A stretch of 64,000 nt of DNA from Mycetocola reblochoni REB411 (GCF_900163835.1 NZ_FUKR01000036.1:186001-250000); one strand, 5' to 3'; shown: positions 1 through 7,915, numbered from the stretch's first letter. Numbers and translations are program-made. The notes: generated from the letters alone by a model not told the origin.

Positions 1-2264
1 CGCTCGCGCGGCGATTCGAGCTCACCAGCGACGACGGCAGTGTCGAGGTCCCGGCGCCGGAGCCGGTCCGCGCGCGTCTCGACGTCGTGCACGCGCGCGG
101 ACGCCGTCTGGAGCTGAACTGGTCCTGGGAACGGTCGACCCCCTCGCAGCAGGCCCCCGCGTTCGCGGACCGCGTGCCGGAGGGGCTGCTCCCGGACGCC
201 CTCGCGCCCGGCGCCGGTGCGGAGCCGAGCGACTCCGGGCTGCCCGGCCGCGTCACGCTCACGGGTGAGGACGCCGCGGACTTCGTCCTCACGGTGCAGC
301 CGAGGCTGCAGAGCCTGCCCGACGTCATCGTGCACATCACCGGTGCGGTGCCGCCGTACCGTCTGCTCGAGGGAGAGCCGACGCTGAGCGTCAGCGTCGT
401 GCCCAGCCAGAGGACGGACTGGTTCGACCTCGGGGTCGAGGTGCGCGTCGGAGACGTGACGATCCCGTTCGAGCCGCTGTTTCGCGCCCTCGCGGCGGGC
501 CGGACCCGTCTGCTCCTGGTCGACGGCAGCTACCTGTCCCTGCGGCAGCCGCTCTTCGCACCGCTCGCCGAGCTCATCGCCGAGGCGGCCGAGATGCCGG
601 AGTGGGAGCCGGAGCACCCGACCCTGCGACCGGAGCAGCTCGCGCTGTGGCACGAGCTCGAGGAGCTCGCCGATGAGGCGACGGCCGCCGCGGAGTGGCG
701 GAGCCTCGTCGACGCGCTCGGGGTCGAGCTCACGGACGAGGACCGCCGGCCGGCGGACGGCCTGACCGCGGCGCTGCGGCCGTACCAGGCAGACGGTGCG
801 GCGTGGATGCTCCGGCACTGGCGGCACGGTGTCGGCGGGGTCCTCGCCGACGACATGGGGCTCGGCAAGACGCTGCAGTGCATCGCGTTCCTGCTCGCGG
901 CCAGGGAGCGGCACGGCGCCGAGCGGATGCTCGTGGTCGCCCCGACGAGCGTCGTTCCCGTGTGGCTCGCCGAGGCGGAGCGCTTCGCCCCCGGTCTGGA
1001 CGTCGAGGCGGTGACGACGTCGCGCACCGCCTCGGGCGAGGAGGCCGCACGTCGGCGACGCGCCCAGGTCATCGTCACGAGCTATGCGGTGTTGCGGCGC
1101 TCGCCTGAACTCTTCGATGCGCTGCTCGCGGAGGCCGACAGGCCGGCGTGGGACGCGGTCATCGTGGACGAGGCGCAGGCGGTGAAGAACCGCGCGACTC
1201 TCGCGCATCGTGTTCTCGCGGAGGTGCGGACGCGCGCCCTGTTCGCCGTGACCGGGACGCCGATCGAGAATTCGCTCGGCGAGCTGCACGCGATCCTTTC
1301 GCTGACGACCCCCGGCCTGCTCGGCAGTGCCGCGCGGTTCCGCGAACGGTACGTTGTCCCGATCGAGCGCGCCCAGCCGGGCATCTCCGAGGGCAGGGGA
1401 GCGGGCTCAGGTCCGGCGGAGCATGCCGCGGAGCGGGCGCGGCTGCTGCGCCGGCTGCGCAGGCGGATCCGACCCGTCCTGCTCCGGCGGACGAAGGACG
1501 AGGTCGCCCCCGAGCTTCCGGAACGCCAGGAGCAGGTGGTGCGGGTGCCCCTTGATCCCTGGCACCGCCGCCGGTACACGGTCGCGCTTCAGCGGGAACG
1601 GCAGAAGCTGCTCGGGCTGCTGGAGGACCTCGACCGCAACCGCTTCACGGTGTTCCGCTCGCTCACCCTGCTGCGGCTCCTCGCTCTCGACGGGCGCCTC
1701 GTCGACGACGAGGCCGGACACGACGACGGCCGGCCGGGCGCGGGGGGCGACAGCGGGTCGGCGAAGCTCGACGCGCTCGTCGAGCGCCTTCGCCAGCTGG
1801 TCGGGGAAGGGCATCGGGCTCTCGTGTTCAGCCAGTTCACGCGGTACCTCGCGCTGGTCGAGCGCGCGCTGGACTCGGCCGGCATCGAGACGGCGTACCT
1901 GGACGGCGCGACGCGCGACAGGGCGGGGGCGGTCGCCGGCTTCCGCGACGGTGACGGGCCGGCCGTCTTCCTCATCAGCCTCAAGGCCGGCGGGGTGGGA
2001 CTCACCCTGACCGAGGCCGACTACGTCTTCCTGCTCGACCCGTGGTGGAACCCCGCCGTCGAGAACCAGGCCATCGACCGCGCGCACCGGATCGGTCAGA
2101 CTCGGCCGGTCATGGTGTACCGGATGATCGCCGAGGACACCATCGAGGAGAAGGTGCTCGCGCTCCAGGCCCGCAAGGCGCGGCTGTTCGACGAGGCCAT
2201 CGACGACCACGGCGAGTTCGCCGAGCTGCTCGACGCCGATGCGATCCGTTCGCTGCTCGGCTGA
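1..2264 (+). CDS. Snf2-family DNA helicase/ATPase, 5' end outside window
   Basis: Swi2/Snf2-type superfamily 2 ATPase. The frame is open from base 3 without a stop, so the true start lies upstream of the window; GTG at 87 is only an internal codon. Members translocate on double-stranded DNA and remodel protein-DNA complexes. Counting from 87, the P-loop DDMGLGKT is at residues 255-262, the DEAQ box (Walker B) near 361, and the C-terminal helicase lobe carries the arginine-finger motif HRIGQTR near 666. An N-terminal region of about 240 residues before the ATPase core has no motif I recognise. tRNA-Arg follows 63 bases after the stop. The family is certain; the cellular substrate is not known. 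Confidence 0.93.
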   Translation, partial: LARRFELTSDDGSVEVPAPEPVRARLDVVHARGRRLELNWSWERSTPSQQAPAFADRVPEGLLPDALAPGAGAEPSDSGLPGRVTLTGEDAADFVLTVQPRLQSLPDVIVHITGAVPPYRLLEGEPTLSVSVVPSQRTDWFDLGVEVRVGDVTIPFEPLFRALAAGRTRLLLVDGSYLSLRQPLFAPLAELIAEAAEMPEWEPEHPTLRPEQLALWHELEELADEATAAAEWRSLVDALGVELTDEDRRPADGLTAALRPYQADGAAWMLRHWRHGVGGVLADDMGLGKTLQCIAFLLAARERHGAERMLVVAPTSVVPVWLAEAERFAPGLDVEAVTTSRTASGEEAARRRRAQVIVTSYAVLRRSPELFDALLAEADRPAWDAVIVDEAQAVKNRATLAHRVLAEVRTRALFAVTGTPIENSLGELHAILSLTTPGLLGSAARFRERYVVPIERAQPGISEGRGAGSGPAEHAAERARLLRRLRRRIRPVLLRRTKDEVAPELPERQEQVVRVPLDPWHRRRYTVALQRERQKLLGLLEDLDRNRFTVFRSLTLLRLLALDGRLVDDEAGHDDGRPGAGGDSGSAKLDALVERLRQLVGEGHRALVFSQFTRYLALVERALDSAGIETAYLDGATRDRAGAVAGFRDGDGPAVFLISLKAGGVGLTLTEADYVFLLDPWWNPAVENQAIDRAHRIGQTRPVMVYRMIAEDTIEEKVLALQARKARLFDEAIDDHGEFAELLDADAIRSLLG

Positions 2265-2326
2265 GCGGCTGAGCGGCGACGGGGCGGTGAAGCCGGGTCC
2301 CGCCCTGCGTTAAGATGGTCCGGTGC

Positions 2327-2399
2327 GCCTCCGTAGCTCAGGGGATAGAGCAGGAGCCTTCTAATCTCTTGGTCGCAGGTTCGAATCCTGCCGGGGGCA
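2327..2399 (+). tRNA. tRNA-Arg (anticodon TCT)
   Basis: A full cloverleaf can be drawn. The acceptor stem is GCCTCCG with CGGGGGC (one T-G pair), the D arm is GCTC/GAGC, and the T arm contains GGTTCGAATCC. The anticodon loop CTTCTAA gives TCT, which reads AGA. The anticodon stem closes with a C-T mismatch at positions 31-39, so only four pairs remain. The discriminator base is A and CCA is not encoded. A -10-like TAAGAT at 2311-2316 lies just upstream. Confidence 0.95.
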
Positions 2400-2400
2400 C

Positions 2401-2416
2401 CGGGGTGCAGCCCCCG
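2401..2416 (+). terminator. short hairpin after tRNA-Arg
   Basis: A five-pair GC hairpin (CGGGG, six-base loop, CCCCG) directly follows the tRNA. It has no T-tract. It may end the tRNA transcript, but it is short and could be chance in this GC-rich DNA. Confidence 0.35.
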
Positions 2417-2452
2417 TTCGCGTGCTAGCCTGGCGGCGAGCCGCGGACGCGG

Positions 2453-2510
2453 CTGCGGACGAGGGAGCAGTACCCGCACAGCGACAAGACTGACCGTTTC
2501 TGGAGGTCAG
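2453..2510 (+). promoter_or_regulatory. guanidine-III riboswitch (ykkC-III) with translational expression platform
   Basis: The conserved blocks of the guanidine-III aptamer are present in order and spacing: CGGACGAGG (2456-2464), GTACCCG (2470-2476) and GACAAGAC (2483-2490). Helix P1 is TGCGG (2454-2458) with CCGCA (2474-2478). A short pseudoknot can pair CAG (2468-2470) with CTG (2490-2492). The same CTG begins CTGACC (2490-2495), which can instead pair perfectly with GGTCAG (2505-2510). That hairpin covers part of the Shine-Dalgarno TGGAGG (2501-2506) of the first SMR gene. Guanidine binding should hold CTG in the pseudoknot and free the ribosome site. The aptamer match is by memory of the known consensus; the switching model is inference. 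Confidence 0.86.
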
Positions 2511-2512
2511 CC

Positions 2513-2833
2513 ATGCTTGTTCACTGGTCCGTACTCGTCGCCTCGGGACTGCTCGAGGCCGTCTGGGCGCTCGCCCTGGCTCGCGCCAAAGGATTCACTC
2601 GGCTCGGCCCGACGATCGTCTTCCTCGTCGCCCTCGTCGTGTCTATGGCGGGGCTGGCGTTCGCGATGACCGGTCTTCCCACCGGGACGGCGTATGCGGT
2701 GTGGGTGGGGATCGGAGCGGTCGTGACGGTCGGCGTGTCCATGCTGCGGCGCGAGGAGGACGTCTCCGTCGCGCGCGTGCTGCTGCTCGTGCTGTTGGTC
2801 GGATGCGTCGTCGGCCTGAAGGCGGTGAGCTAG
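2513..2833 (+). CDS. SMR-family guanidinium exporter subunit 1 (Gdx/SugE-like)
   Basis: Small multidrug resistance protein of 106 residues with four predicted membrane helices, the usual size for the family. The conserved glutamate is in helix 1 in the motif LLEAVWA (about residue 14), and helix 3 has GTAYAVWVGIG, both typical of the Gdx/SugE branch that exports guanidinium in exchange for protons. The ATG at 2513 has a strong Shine-Dalgarno (GGAGG, six bases upstream) that lies inside the riboswitch expression platform. The stop TAG at 2831 is immediately followed by the ATG of a second SMR gene, so the two are probably made together as a heterodimer, as in YkkC/YkkD. Family certain; guanidinium as substrate is inferred from the riboswitch and sequence type. 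Confidence 0.93.
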   Translation: MLVHWSVLVASGLLEAVWALALARAKGFTRLGPTIVFLVALVVSMAGLAFAMTGLPTGTAYAVWVGIGAVVTVGVSMLRREEDVSVARVLLLVLLVGCVVGLKAVS

Positions 2834-3223
2834 ATGCCGTGGATCGTCCTGATGCTCAGCGCGGTGCTCGAGGCCGTGTGGGCGACCGCCCTGGGGCTCT
2901 CCGAGGGATTCAGCGAGGTGGGCCCGACGATCGTCTTCGTTGTCGCCCTGATCGGAAGCATGCTCGGTCTCGGATATGCCGCGAGGAGCATATCGATCGG
3001 GACCGCGTACGCCGTCTGGACGGGACTCGGTGCGGCACTCACGGTCGGCTACGCGCTTCTGTCCGGCACCGAGAGTGCGTCGCCGCTCAAGGTGCTCTTC
3101 CTGCTCGGCATCGTGGGCGCGGTCATCGGCCTCAAACTGGTGGGGACGCGCCGAGGGACCGGCGGGCCTGGCCGGGGTGCCGCGAGCGATGCCGACCGGA
3201 GCTCGCCCGGCCCGGTTGTCTGA
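2834..3223 (+). CDS. SMR-family guanidinium exporter subunit 2 (Gdx/SugE-like)
   Basis: Second small multidrug resistance subunit, 129 residues. It has four membrane helices, the catalytic glutamate in VLEAVWA (about residue 13) and GTAYAVWTGLGA in helix 3, very close to SugE/Gdx. Its roughly 25-residue tail after helix 4 is polar, glycine- and arginine-rich and longer than usual. It starts directly after the stop codon of subunit 1 with no gap, so translation is likely coupled and both respond to the same riboswitch. Paired SMR genes usually form obligate heterodimers with opposite membrane orientation; which orientation each takes cannot be read here with certainty. Confidence 0.92.
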   Translation: MPWIVLMLSAVLEAVWATALGLSEGFSEVGPTIVFVVALIGSMLGLGYAARSISIGTAYAVWTGLGAALTVGYALLSGTESASPLKVLFLLGIVGAVIGLKLVGTRRGTGGPGRGAASDADRSSPGPVV

Positions 3224-3248
3224 TCGCCGGGGGCCTGATCCGTGGGGC

Positions 3249-3254
3249 TAGGCT
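3249..3254 (+). promoter_or_regulatory. -10-like TAGGCT, leaderless start
   Basis: TAGGCT lies exactly six bases before the GTG of the histidine phosphatase gene, so transcription would start at or next to the start codon. No Shine-Dalgarno is present. No clear -35 box is visible. Confidence 0.45.
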
Positions 3255-3260
3255 TGTCCC

Positions 3261-3860
3261 GTGCGCCTGATTTTCGTCCGCCACGGACAGACCCCCGCCA
3301 ACGTTCTCGGTTCCCTCGACACCGACGCCCCCGGCCCGGGACTCACCGATCTGGGGCACGAGCAGGCGCTTGCGGTCGTGGATGAGCTCGGCGGCTACGA
3401 CATCGATCGGCTGGTCGTCTCGACGCTGCAGCGGACGCACCTCACCGCGGCACCCTTCGTTGAAGCGTCGGGGCTCGCTCCGGTCGAGCGGCCCGGCATC
3501 AGGGAGATCGCCGCCGGCAGCTGGGAGAAGCGCAACGACGCAGCGTCCGTGCAGGGCTACATGGACGCCGTCTTCGGTTGGGTCGGTGGGGCGCTGGAGC
3601 GGCGCATCCCCGGTGCGGAGTCCGGCCACGAGGTGTTCTCCCGTGTGAACGCGGTCGTCGACGAGTTCAGCGGTGACGAGACCGTGGCGATGTTCAGCCA
3701 CGGTGCGCTGATCCGGGCGTGGGTCGGGGCGAACGCCCCCGAGGCGGGCGTCGACTACGTCAGGGCCAGACCCCTGGCCAACACCGGTGTCGTGTCCCTG
3801 GTGGGGGACCCCGCCGCGGGCTGGCGGCTGGAGCGCTGGGAGTCTGAACGCCTGATCTGA
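3261..3860 (+). CDS. histidine phosphatase family protein (phosphoglycerate-mutase-like)
   Basis: A 199-residue enzyme of the histidine phosphatase (GpmB/RHG) superfamily. The RHG signature is at residues 7-9 with His8 as the nucleophile that is phosphorylated, followed by GQT. The second catalytic histidine is in the motif FSHGALIRAW near residue 149. Such proteins remove phosphate from sugars, cofactor precursors or other small molecules in the cytoplasm, and the exact substrate cannot be told from sequence. The GTG start at 3261 fits the family N-terminus (MRLIFVRHG), and nadE follows 36 bases later. Possibly co-expressed with nadE, though nadE has its own -10-like element. Confidence 0.88.
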   Translation: MRLIFVRHGQTPANVLGSLDTDAPGPGLTDLGHEQALAVVDELGGYDIDRLVVSTLQRTHLTAAPFVEASGLAPVERPGIREIAAGSWEKRNDAASVQGYMDAVFGWVGGALERRIPGAESGHEVFSRVNAVVDEFSGDETVAMFSHGALIRAWVGANAPEAGVDYVRARPLANTGVVSLVGDPAAGWRLERWESERLI

Positions 3861-3884
3861 GGCGCCACGGCCGGGGTCCGGCGA

Positions 3885-3890
3885 TAACAT
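3885..3890 (+). promoter_or_regulatory. -10-like TAACAT, leaderless start of nadE
   Basis: TAACAT is followed by six bases and then the nadE ATG at 3897. There is no ribosome binding site, which fits a leaderless transcript. Confidence 0.4.
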
Positions 3891-3896
3891 GGGGTC

Positions 3897-4742
3897 ATGC
3901 GTAGCGCTCAAGAAGTCATCATCTCCGAGCTGCAGGTGCAGCCCACGATCGATCCGGCGGCGGAGGTCGACCGTCGTGTCGGCTTTCTGACCGACTACCT
4001 CGCGGCCACGGGGGCGCGGGCACTGGTCCTCGGCATCAGCGGTGGCCAGGACTCCTCGCTCGCCGGGAGGATCGCCCAGCTGGCCGTGGAGCGGCGCCGG
4101 GCCTCGGGGGCGGCGGCGGAGTTCACGGCGGTGCGGCTGCCCTACCGGGTCCAGCACGATGAGGACGACGCGCAGCTCGCCCTCGACTTCATCCGGCCGG
4201 ACCGGCGCCTGGTGTTCAACATCGCCGCGGCCGTCGACGGCTTCAGCGAGGAGTTCCGCCAGTCGACGGGCGAGGCGCTGCTCGACTTCACCAAGGGCAA
4301 CGTCAAGGCGAGGGCGCGCATGATCGCGCAGTACGCGGTCGCGGGCCAGAGCGGCGCCCTCGTGATCGGGACGGACCACGCGGCCGAGGCGGTCACCGGG
4401 TTCTTCACGAAGTTCGGCGACGGGGCGGCCGACGTGCTCCCGCTCAGCGGCCTGTCCAAGCGTCAGGGTCGTGCCCTGCTGGAGTTCTTGGACGCCCCCG
4501 CCCGCATCTATGAGAAGACGCCCACGGCGGACCTCCTCGACGACAACCCCGGTCAGACGGACGAGGCCAACCTGGGTCTCAGCTACCGCGAGATCGACGA
4601 CTACCTCGAAGGGCTCGACGTTCCCGAGGACGTCGCCGAGGCGATCGAGGCGCGCTATCGCGCGACCGCGCACAAGCGCGCTCTCCCGGTGACACCGGGG
4701 GACGACTGGTGGCGCCCCCGCTCGGCCACCGGCGCGGTCTGA
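3897..4742 (+). CDS. nadE: ammonia-dependent NAD(+) synthetase
   Basis: Last step of NAD synthesis: adenylates nicotinate adenine dinucleotide and amidates it with ammonia. The 281-residue length matches the short, ammonia-only NadE type (about 275 in E. coli); the glutaminase domain of the long actinobacterial form is absent. The pyrophosphatase loop SGGQDS is at residues 48-53 and the synthetase core includes [20 protein letters not shown], with [12 protein letters not shown] near the end. The product is cytoplasmic and acts as a homodimer in this family. It is followed by a strong hairpin terminator. nadD lies 45 kb away in this window, so the pathway is dispersed. Confidence 0.96.
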   Translation: MRSAQEVIISELQVQPTIDPAAEVDRRVGFLTDYLAATGARALVLGISGGQDSSLAGRIAQLAVERRRASGAAAEFTAVRLPYRVQHDEDDAQLALDFIRPDRRLVFNIAAAVDGFSEEFRQSTGEALLDFTKGNVKARARMIAQYAVAGQSGALVIGTDHAAEAVTGFFTKFGDGAADVLPLSGLSKRQGRALLEFLDAPARIYEKTPTADLLDDNPGQTDEANLGLSYREIDDYLEGLDVPEDVAEAIEARYRATAHKRALPVTPGDDWWRPRSATGAV

Positions 4743-4764
4743 CCCGGTTCGGTGGGCCAGACCA

Positions 4765-4804
4765 GCGAGGGGCCGGACGGAGTTTCTTCCGTCCGGCCCC
4801 TCGC
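4765..4804. terminator. bidirectional terminator between nadE and the 4849-5691 gene
   Basis: A perfect 16-pair inverted repeat, GCGAGGGGCCGGACGG, with an eight-base loop. It sits between two converging genes and can serve both strands. There is no long T-tract, as is common in actinobacteria. Confidence 0.85.
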
Positions 4805-4848
4805 CGGTCTCGTGCCTGTCGGGATGGCGGCCCTGCTGCCGCCCCTGC

Positions 4849-5691
4849 TCAGAGCGGGTCGGGCTTGCTGTCGTCGCGTTCGGGGAGGGTGCCCTCGAGC
4901 GCGGCCACATCATCGAGCAGCCGCTGGGGGGAGTCGGTCTCGCGCGCCGCGAGGGTCTCGGTCGCCGCAGTGGCTTCGGTCGCCGTGGTGGAGGCGGGGG
5001 CGGCAGTCTCCTCGGTCTGGGACGCCGAGCGGGTATCGGTCACGACCGTCGTTGCAGCGGAGTCGCTGCGGGTGCTCTCCTCGACCGGCGTCGTGTGCGT
5101 GGCAGCCGTCGCCGGCGCACTCCCGGGGAGTACCTGGGTCGCGGTCGGCGCGGGCGCGGCCGTCGGGAACACGGAGGCGGCCGAGGCGTCGCCCGTGCGG
5201 TCGAACTGCCAGCGCTCGAGGTCGTCCTCGAAGATCTTGCGGGCGCGGCCCGGCTTCGCCTGCCACTCGAGAAGGCGGTCCCTGAACTCGTGCACCACCG
5301 GCCCGAGGTCGGAGCCGTAGGTGGCGGAGTGTCGTTTGAGCTCGGCCAGCTGGTGCGCCGCCCAGTCCGCGGCGAGTTGCGCTCCCTTGACCGGCAACAG
5401 ACGCACGTGGATGTCAGCCTGGCCGATCGCCCTGTCCACCAGGACCTGCTCCGGCTGGGTGAGCGAGTTCCAAACCGCCGCCTCGGTCGAGGCGTCGATG
5501 AGGGTTCCGATGGCCGCCGCGCGCTGCTCACGCTCGCGCTGTGCCAGCAGACGCTTCACCGAGCGACGGGTCAGCGCGGTAGCCAGGACCGCGGCGACGA
5601 CGATCGAGACGAACAGGACCGCCGCCGTGAACACGGCTGTCCTGGCCTCGGGGGACACGAGCCAACTGACGAAAGAATTCCACCACTCCAT
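4849..5691 (-). CDS. conserved actinobacterial single-pass membrane protein, function unknown
   Basis: About 280 residues. I place the start at the ATG at 5691 (MEWWNSFVSW) because the 47 upstream residues in the open frame are basic and low-complexity. One membrane helix spans roughly residues 16-40. A charged, probably coiled segment rich in Arg, Glu and Ala follows, then a conserved-looking region with WNSLTQPEQVLVDRAIGQAD and LLEWQAKPGRARKIFEDDL. The C-terminal third is rich in Thr, Ala and Glu and looks disordered. I do not recognise a catalytic motif. It probably faces the cytoplasm with its large domain. Similar proteins, as far as I recall, occur across Microbacteriaceae without an assigned role. 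Confidence 0.75.
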   Translation of the reverse strand: MEWWNSFVSWLVSPEARTAVFTAAVLFVSIVVAAVLATALTRRSVKRLLAQREREQRAAAIGTLIDASTEAAVWNSLTQPEQVLVDRAIGQADIHVRLLPVKGAQLAADWAAHQLAELKRHSATYGSDLGPVVHEFRDRLLEWQAKPGRARKIFEDDLERWQFDRTGDASAASVFPTAAPAPTATQVLPGSAPATAATHTTPVEESTRSDSAATTVVTDTRSASQTEETAAPASTTATEATAATETLAARETDSPQRLLDDVAALEGTLPERDDSKPDPL

Positions 5692-5874
5692 GCCGCGAAC
5701 ACTACCCGGAGAGTCACCGTGGAGTGCCCAGGCTGCGCGCCGTGTCGTGATGCGACCGATCCGATCACGCAGACGGTGTCGGACGCGGCCGGCCTCGGGG
5801 CCGTGCCGGAACGGTTCCGATCCAGGGGGCACGCTCGACGGGCAGGAGCGCCCCGCGTTCGGTGACGCTCGTGG

Positions 5875-6105
5875 TCACGCCGAGCGGAGGCAGTCCACGG
5901 CGTCGCTCAGCGAGCGGAAGTCGCCGAGGTCACGAAACGAGCGCTGCGCGGGAACGAAACGCTTGGCCAGGTACCCCTCCGACCCGCCGCGCTGGAGACG
6001 CTCGACATGACCGATGATCGCACCGTCCGTGTTGACGACCCGTGCCAGTGCCGCGTTGACGCTGATCATCCTCAGATCGCGGTGCCGGGGGGCGAGCTTG
6101 TCCAT
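5875..6105 (-). CDS. small conserved hypothetical protein, 76 aa
   Basis: Short gene hidden inside a longer open frame. The ATG at 6105 (MDKLAPRHRDLRMIS) has a strong ribosome site AGGAAGG six to eight bases upstream, which decides the start. The 76-residue product has no membrane helix or signal peptide. It contains NTDGAIIGHVER and a Phe/Arg-rich C-terminal half ending in SLSDAVDCLRSA, which looks like a small alpha/beta domain. It is divergent from msrA with about 120 bases between them. Function unknown. Confidence 0.65.
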   Translation of the reverse strand: MDKLAPRHRDLRMISVNAALARVVNTDGAIIGHVERLQRGGSEGYLAKRFVPAQRSFRDLGDFRSLSDAVDCLRSA

Positions 6106-6228
6106 GAGCGTTTCCTTCCTGTCCGATCGCTGTCGAGTCCGACGATAGATCGCGCCACCGACAGTCCTGGAATAGCGTGGTCGGGTCATCGGTTCTCGCC
6201 GGTGACGGGATCGTAGAGAGGTGTTTTC

Positions 6229-6753
6229 ATGGAGTCCTTCATCCTGGCCGGCGGGTGCTTCTGGTGTCTTGACGCCGTCTACCGCTCGCTCAACGGCGTT
6301 CAGGACGTCGTATCCGGGTACATCGGCGGGACCACACCCGCGCCGAACTACGAACAGGTCTGCACCGGCACGACCGGTCACGCCGAGGCGGTCCGCGTCG
6401 TGTTCGACCCGTCCGTGATCCCCGCCGACGTCATCCTCGACGCGTTCTTCACCCTGCACGACCCGCGCCAGCTCAACCGTCAGGGAAACGATGTCGGCAC
6501 GCAGTACCGCAGCGCGATGTTCCCCCAGGACGAGCCGCAGCGGGAGCAGTTCATCGCGGCGCGCGACCGGGCCGACGAGCTGTGGGGTGGCGGAGTCGTC
6601 ACGACCATCGAGGGGCCGGCCGAGTTCCACCCCGCAGAGGAGTACCACCAGGACTTCTTCGCCAAGAACCCGGGCCAGGGCTACTGCATGATGGTGGCGC
6701 TGCCGAAGGTGGCCAAGGTGCGGGCGCGGTTCCAGGAGTACGCGCGCGGCTGA
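6229..6753 (+). CDS. msrA: peptide-methionine (S)-S-oxide reductase MsrA
   Basis: Reduces the S-epimer of methionine sulfoxide in proteins and free amino acid, using thioredoxin or an equivalent thiol system. The catalytic motif GGCFWC is at residues 8-13 with nucleophilic Cys10. Further family signatures are SGYIGGTTPAPNYEQVCTG and the C-terminal FHPAEEYHQDFFAKNP. At 174 residues it is a plain single-domain MsrA with no MsrB fusion. There is no clear Shine-Dalgarno beyond AGAGAGG upstream of the ATG. It is cytoplasmic and part of oxidative-damage repair, like the nearby DsbA-like protein and Dps genes, though not in one operon with them. Confidence 0.96.
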   Translation: MESFILAGGCFWCLDAVYRSLNGVQDVVSGYIGGTTPAPNYEQVCTGTTGHAEAVRVVFDPSVIPADVILDAFFTLHDPRQLNRQGNDVGTQYRSAMFPQDEPQREQFIAARDRADELWGGGVVTTIEGPAEFHPAEEYHQDFFAKNPGQGYCMMVALPKVAKVRARFQEYARG

Positions 6754-6763
6754 GGCGCGGCGT

Positions 6764-6787
6764 TCCCGGCGCGTTCGTGCGCCGGGA
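6764..6787 (+). terminator. hairpin after msrA
   Basis: TCCCGGCGC pairs with GCGCCGGGA around a six-base loop, 11 bases after the msrA stop. No T-tract follows. A likely intrinsic terminator of the GC-rich type. Confidence 0.55.
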
Positions 6788-6970
6788 CCGGGCACTGCCG
6801 GGACACCGGGTAGCTCGTCGACTCGTCGCGACGGCCGGCTGGACCCCTCCCTCCACAGACGGTGTCGACATTCGGCTCGCCGCAGCGGTCACGCGCGTGG
6901 AGCGGTGATCACCGTCGGGTGGCACCGTTGCCGTTCCAGATAGATAACTGAACGGAAGGGCGGCGCAGCA

Positions 6971-7438
6971 ATGGACGAGAGAATTACGGTCACGGGGATC
7001 GTCGCGACGGACCCCCGGCACGTCGTGACGCAGGACGGGCTGGCGATCACGAGCTTCCGGCTCGCGGCTCAGCAGCGCCGGTACGACAGGGAGCGTTCCC
7101 GATGGGTGTCGGGTGAGACGCACTGGTACTCGGTCTCCGCGTTCCGCCGTCTGGCGCTCAACTGCGAGCAGAGCCTGAACAAGGGAGACCGCATCGTGGT
7201 CGCCGGGCGCCTCCGCTTTCGTCAGTGGCAGAGCGACGCCGGCGGCGGGACGAACGCCGAGATCGACGCGGCGGCGATCGGGCACGACCTGTCCTGGGGG
7301 ACAAGCGCTTTCAGCCGAGTGCTGACCGCTCCCGAGGGCTCGGGCCCCGTTCCGGTCCCGGCGCCTGCGCCGTCGCCGGAGAGCGGTCACGACCGATCCG
7401 GTTCCGGTGGCGATCGCGCTCTAGACTGGTCGGCATGA
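6971..7438 (+). CDS. ssb: single-stranded DNA-binding protein (short SSB paralogue)
   Basis: OB-fold single-stranded DNA-binding protein of 155 residues. The N-terminal 105 or so residues carry the SSB pattern: ITVTGIVATDP, SFRLAAQQRR, THWYSVSAFRRLA, GDRIVVAGRLRFRQW. The tail is short, Pro-rich and ends without the acidic DDDIPF-type tip that recruits partner proteins in the replicative SSB. This suggests an accessory SSB rather than the one normally found beside rpsF and rplI. The ATG at 6971 is preceded by GGAAGGGCGGCGCAGCA, a usable ribosome site. The stop overlaps the start of the next gene in ATGA, so translation may be coupled. Confidence 0.85.
   Translation: MDERITVTGIVATDPRHVVTQDGLAITSFRLAAQQRRYDRERSRWVSGETHWYSVSAFRRLALNCEQSLNKGDRIVVAGRLRFRQWQSDAGGGTNAEIDAAAIGHDLSWGTSAFSRVLTAPEGSGPVPVPAPAPSPESGHDRSGSGGDRALDWSA
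7422..7427 (+). promoter_or_regulatory. -10-like TAGACT, leaderless start
   Basis: TAGACT lies seven bases before the ATG of the lipoprotein gene and inside the end of ssb. It may give a second, leaderless transcript for the lipoprotein. Confidence 0.35.
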
Positions 7439-7914
7439 CCACTGCATCCCCCGCCTCGGCGGGTCGACTGCTCGCGATCGTCGGCATCGTCGGAGCGCTC
7501 GCGGCGACGAGTGGATGCTCGTTCTTCGCAGAGTCCGAGCCCTCGCCCACGCCGAGTTCGTCGGCCAGCGATGCAGCCGAACCGGCGGCGCTGCAGCCGG
7601 ATGGCGACGCGGCCGACAACCGGCCCTTCTTCGACGAGGTGAACGCACGCACCGCCGACGGGGAGGTCGCCGACGGCCGGCACTTCGTCGATGCGCTCGT
7701 CGACGCCGGCTTCGACAGGGAGGCGATGTCGCTCACCTCCGACACGACGAGCATCGGACTCGAGGCCGATGCGATCGAGTTCGCTGTTCGGTGGGGCGAC
7801 GAGTGCCTGATCGGGCAGTTCAGCGACTCCGCCGGGTACCACTCGACGGTGTCACCGACGATGGCGGGCGAGCGGTGCCTGGTCGGCACCACGCGCCCCA
7901 TAGACTGGGAGTGA
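7435..7914 (+). CDS. predicted secreted lipoprotein, function unknown
   Basis: The 159-residue product has a lipoprotein signal: a hydrophobic stretch at about residues 12-25 and the lipobox ATSGC with acceptor Cys28. A Ser/Pro/Ala-rich linker follows. The mature domain (about residues 60-159) has two cysteines (in DECLIG and GERCLVG) and aromatic residues typical of a small extracytoplasmic fold. No enzyme motif is seen. I chose ATG 7435 because it gives the signal peptide and overlaps the ssb stop by four bases; the open frame extends further upstream without a signal. EttA follows one base after the stop. Anchored outside the membrane; role unknown. Confidence 0.78.
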   Translation: MTTASPASAGRLLAIVGIVGALAATSGCSFFAESEPSPTPSSSASDAAEPAALQPDGDAADNRPFFDEVNARTADGEVADGRHFVDALVDAGFDREAMSLTSDTTSIGLEADAIEFAVRWGDECLIGQFSDSAGYHSTVSPTMAGERCLVGTTRPIDWE

Positions 7915-7915
7915 T

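Noticed and set aside
2327-3260. Genomic island inserted at tRNA-Arg
   Set aside because: No integrase, no duplicated tRNA end and no base composition change. Kept only as a remark.
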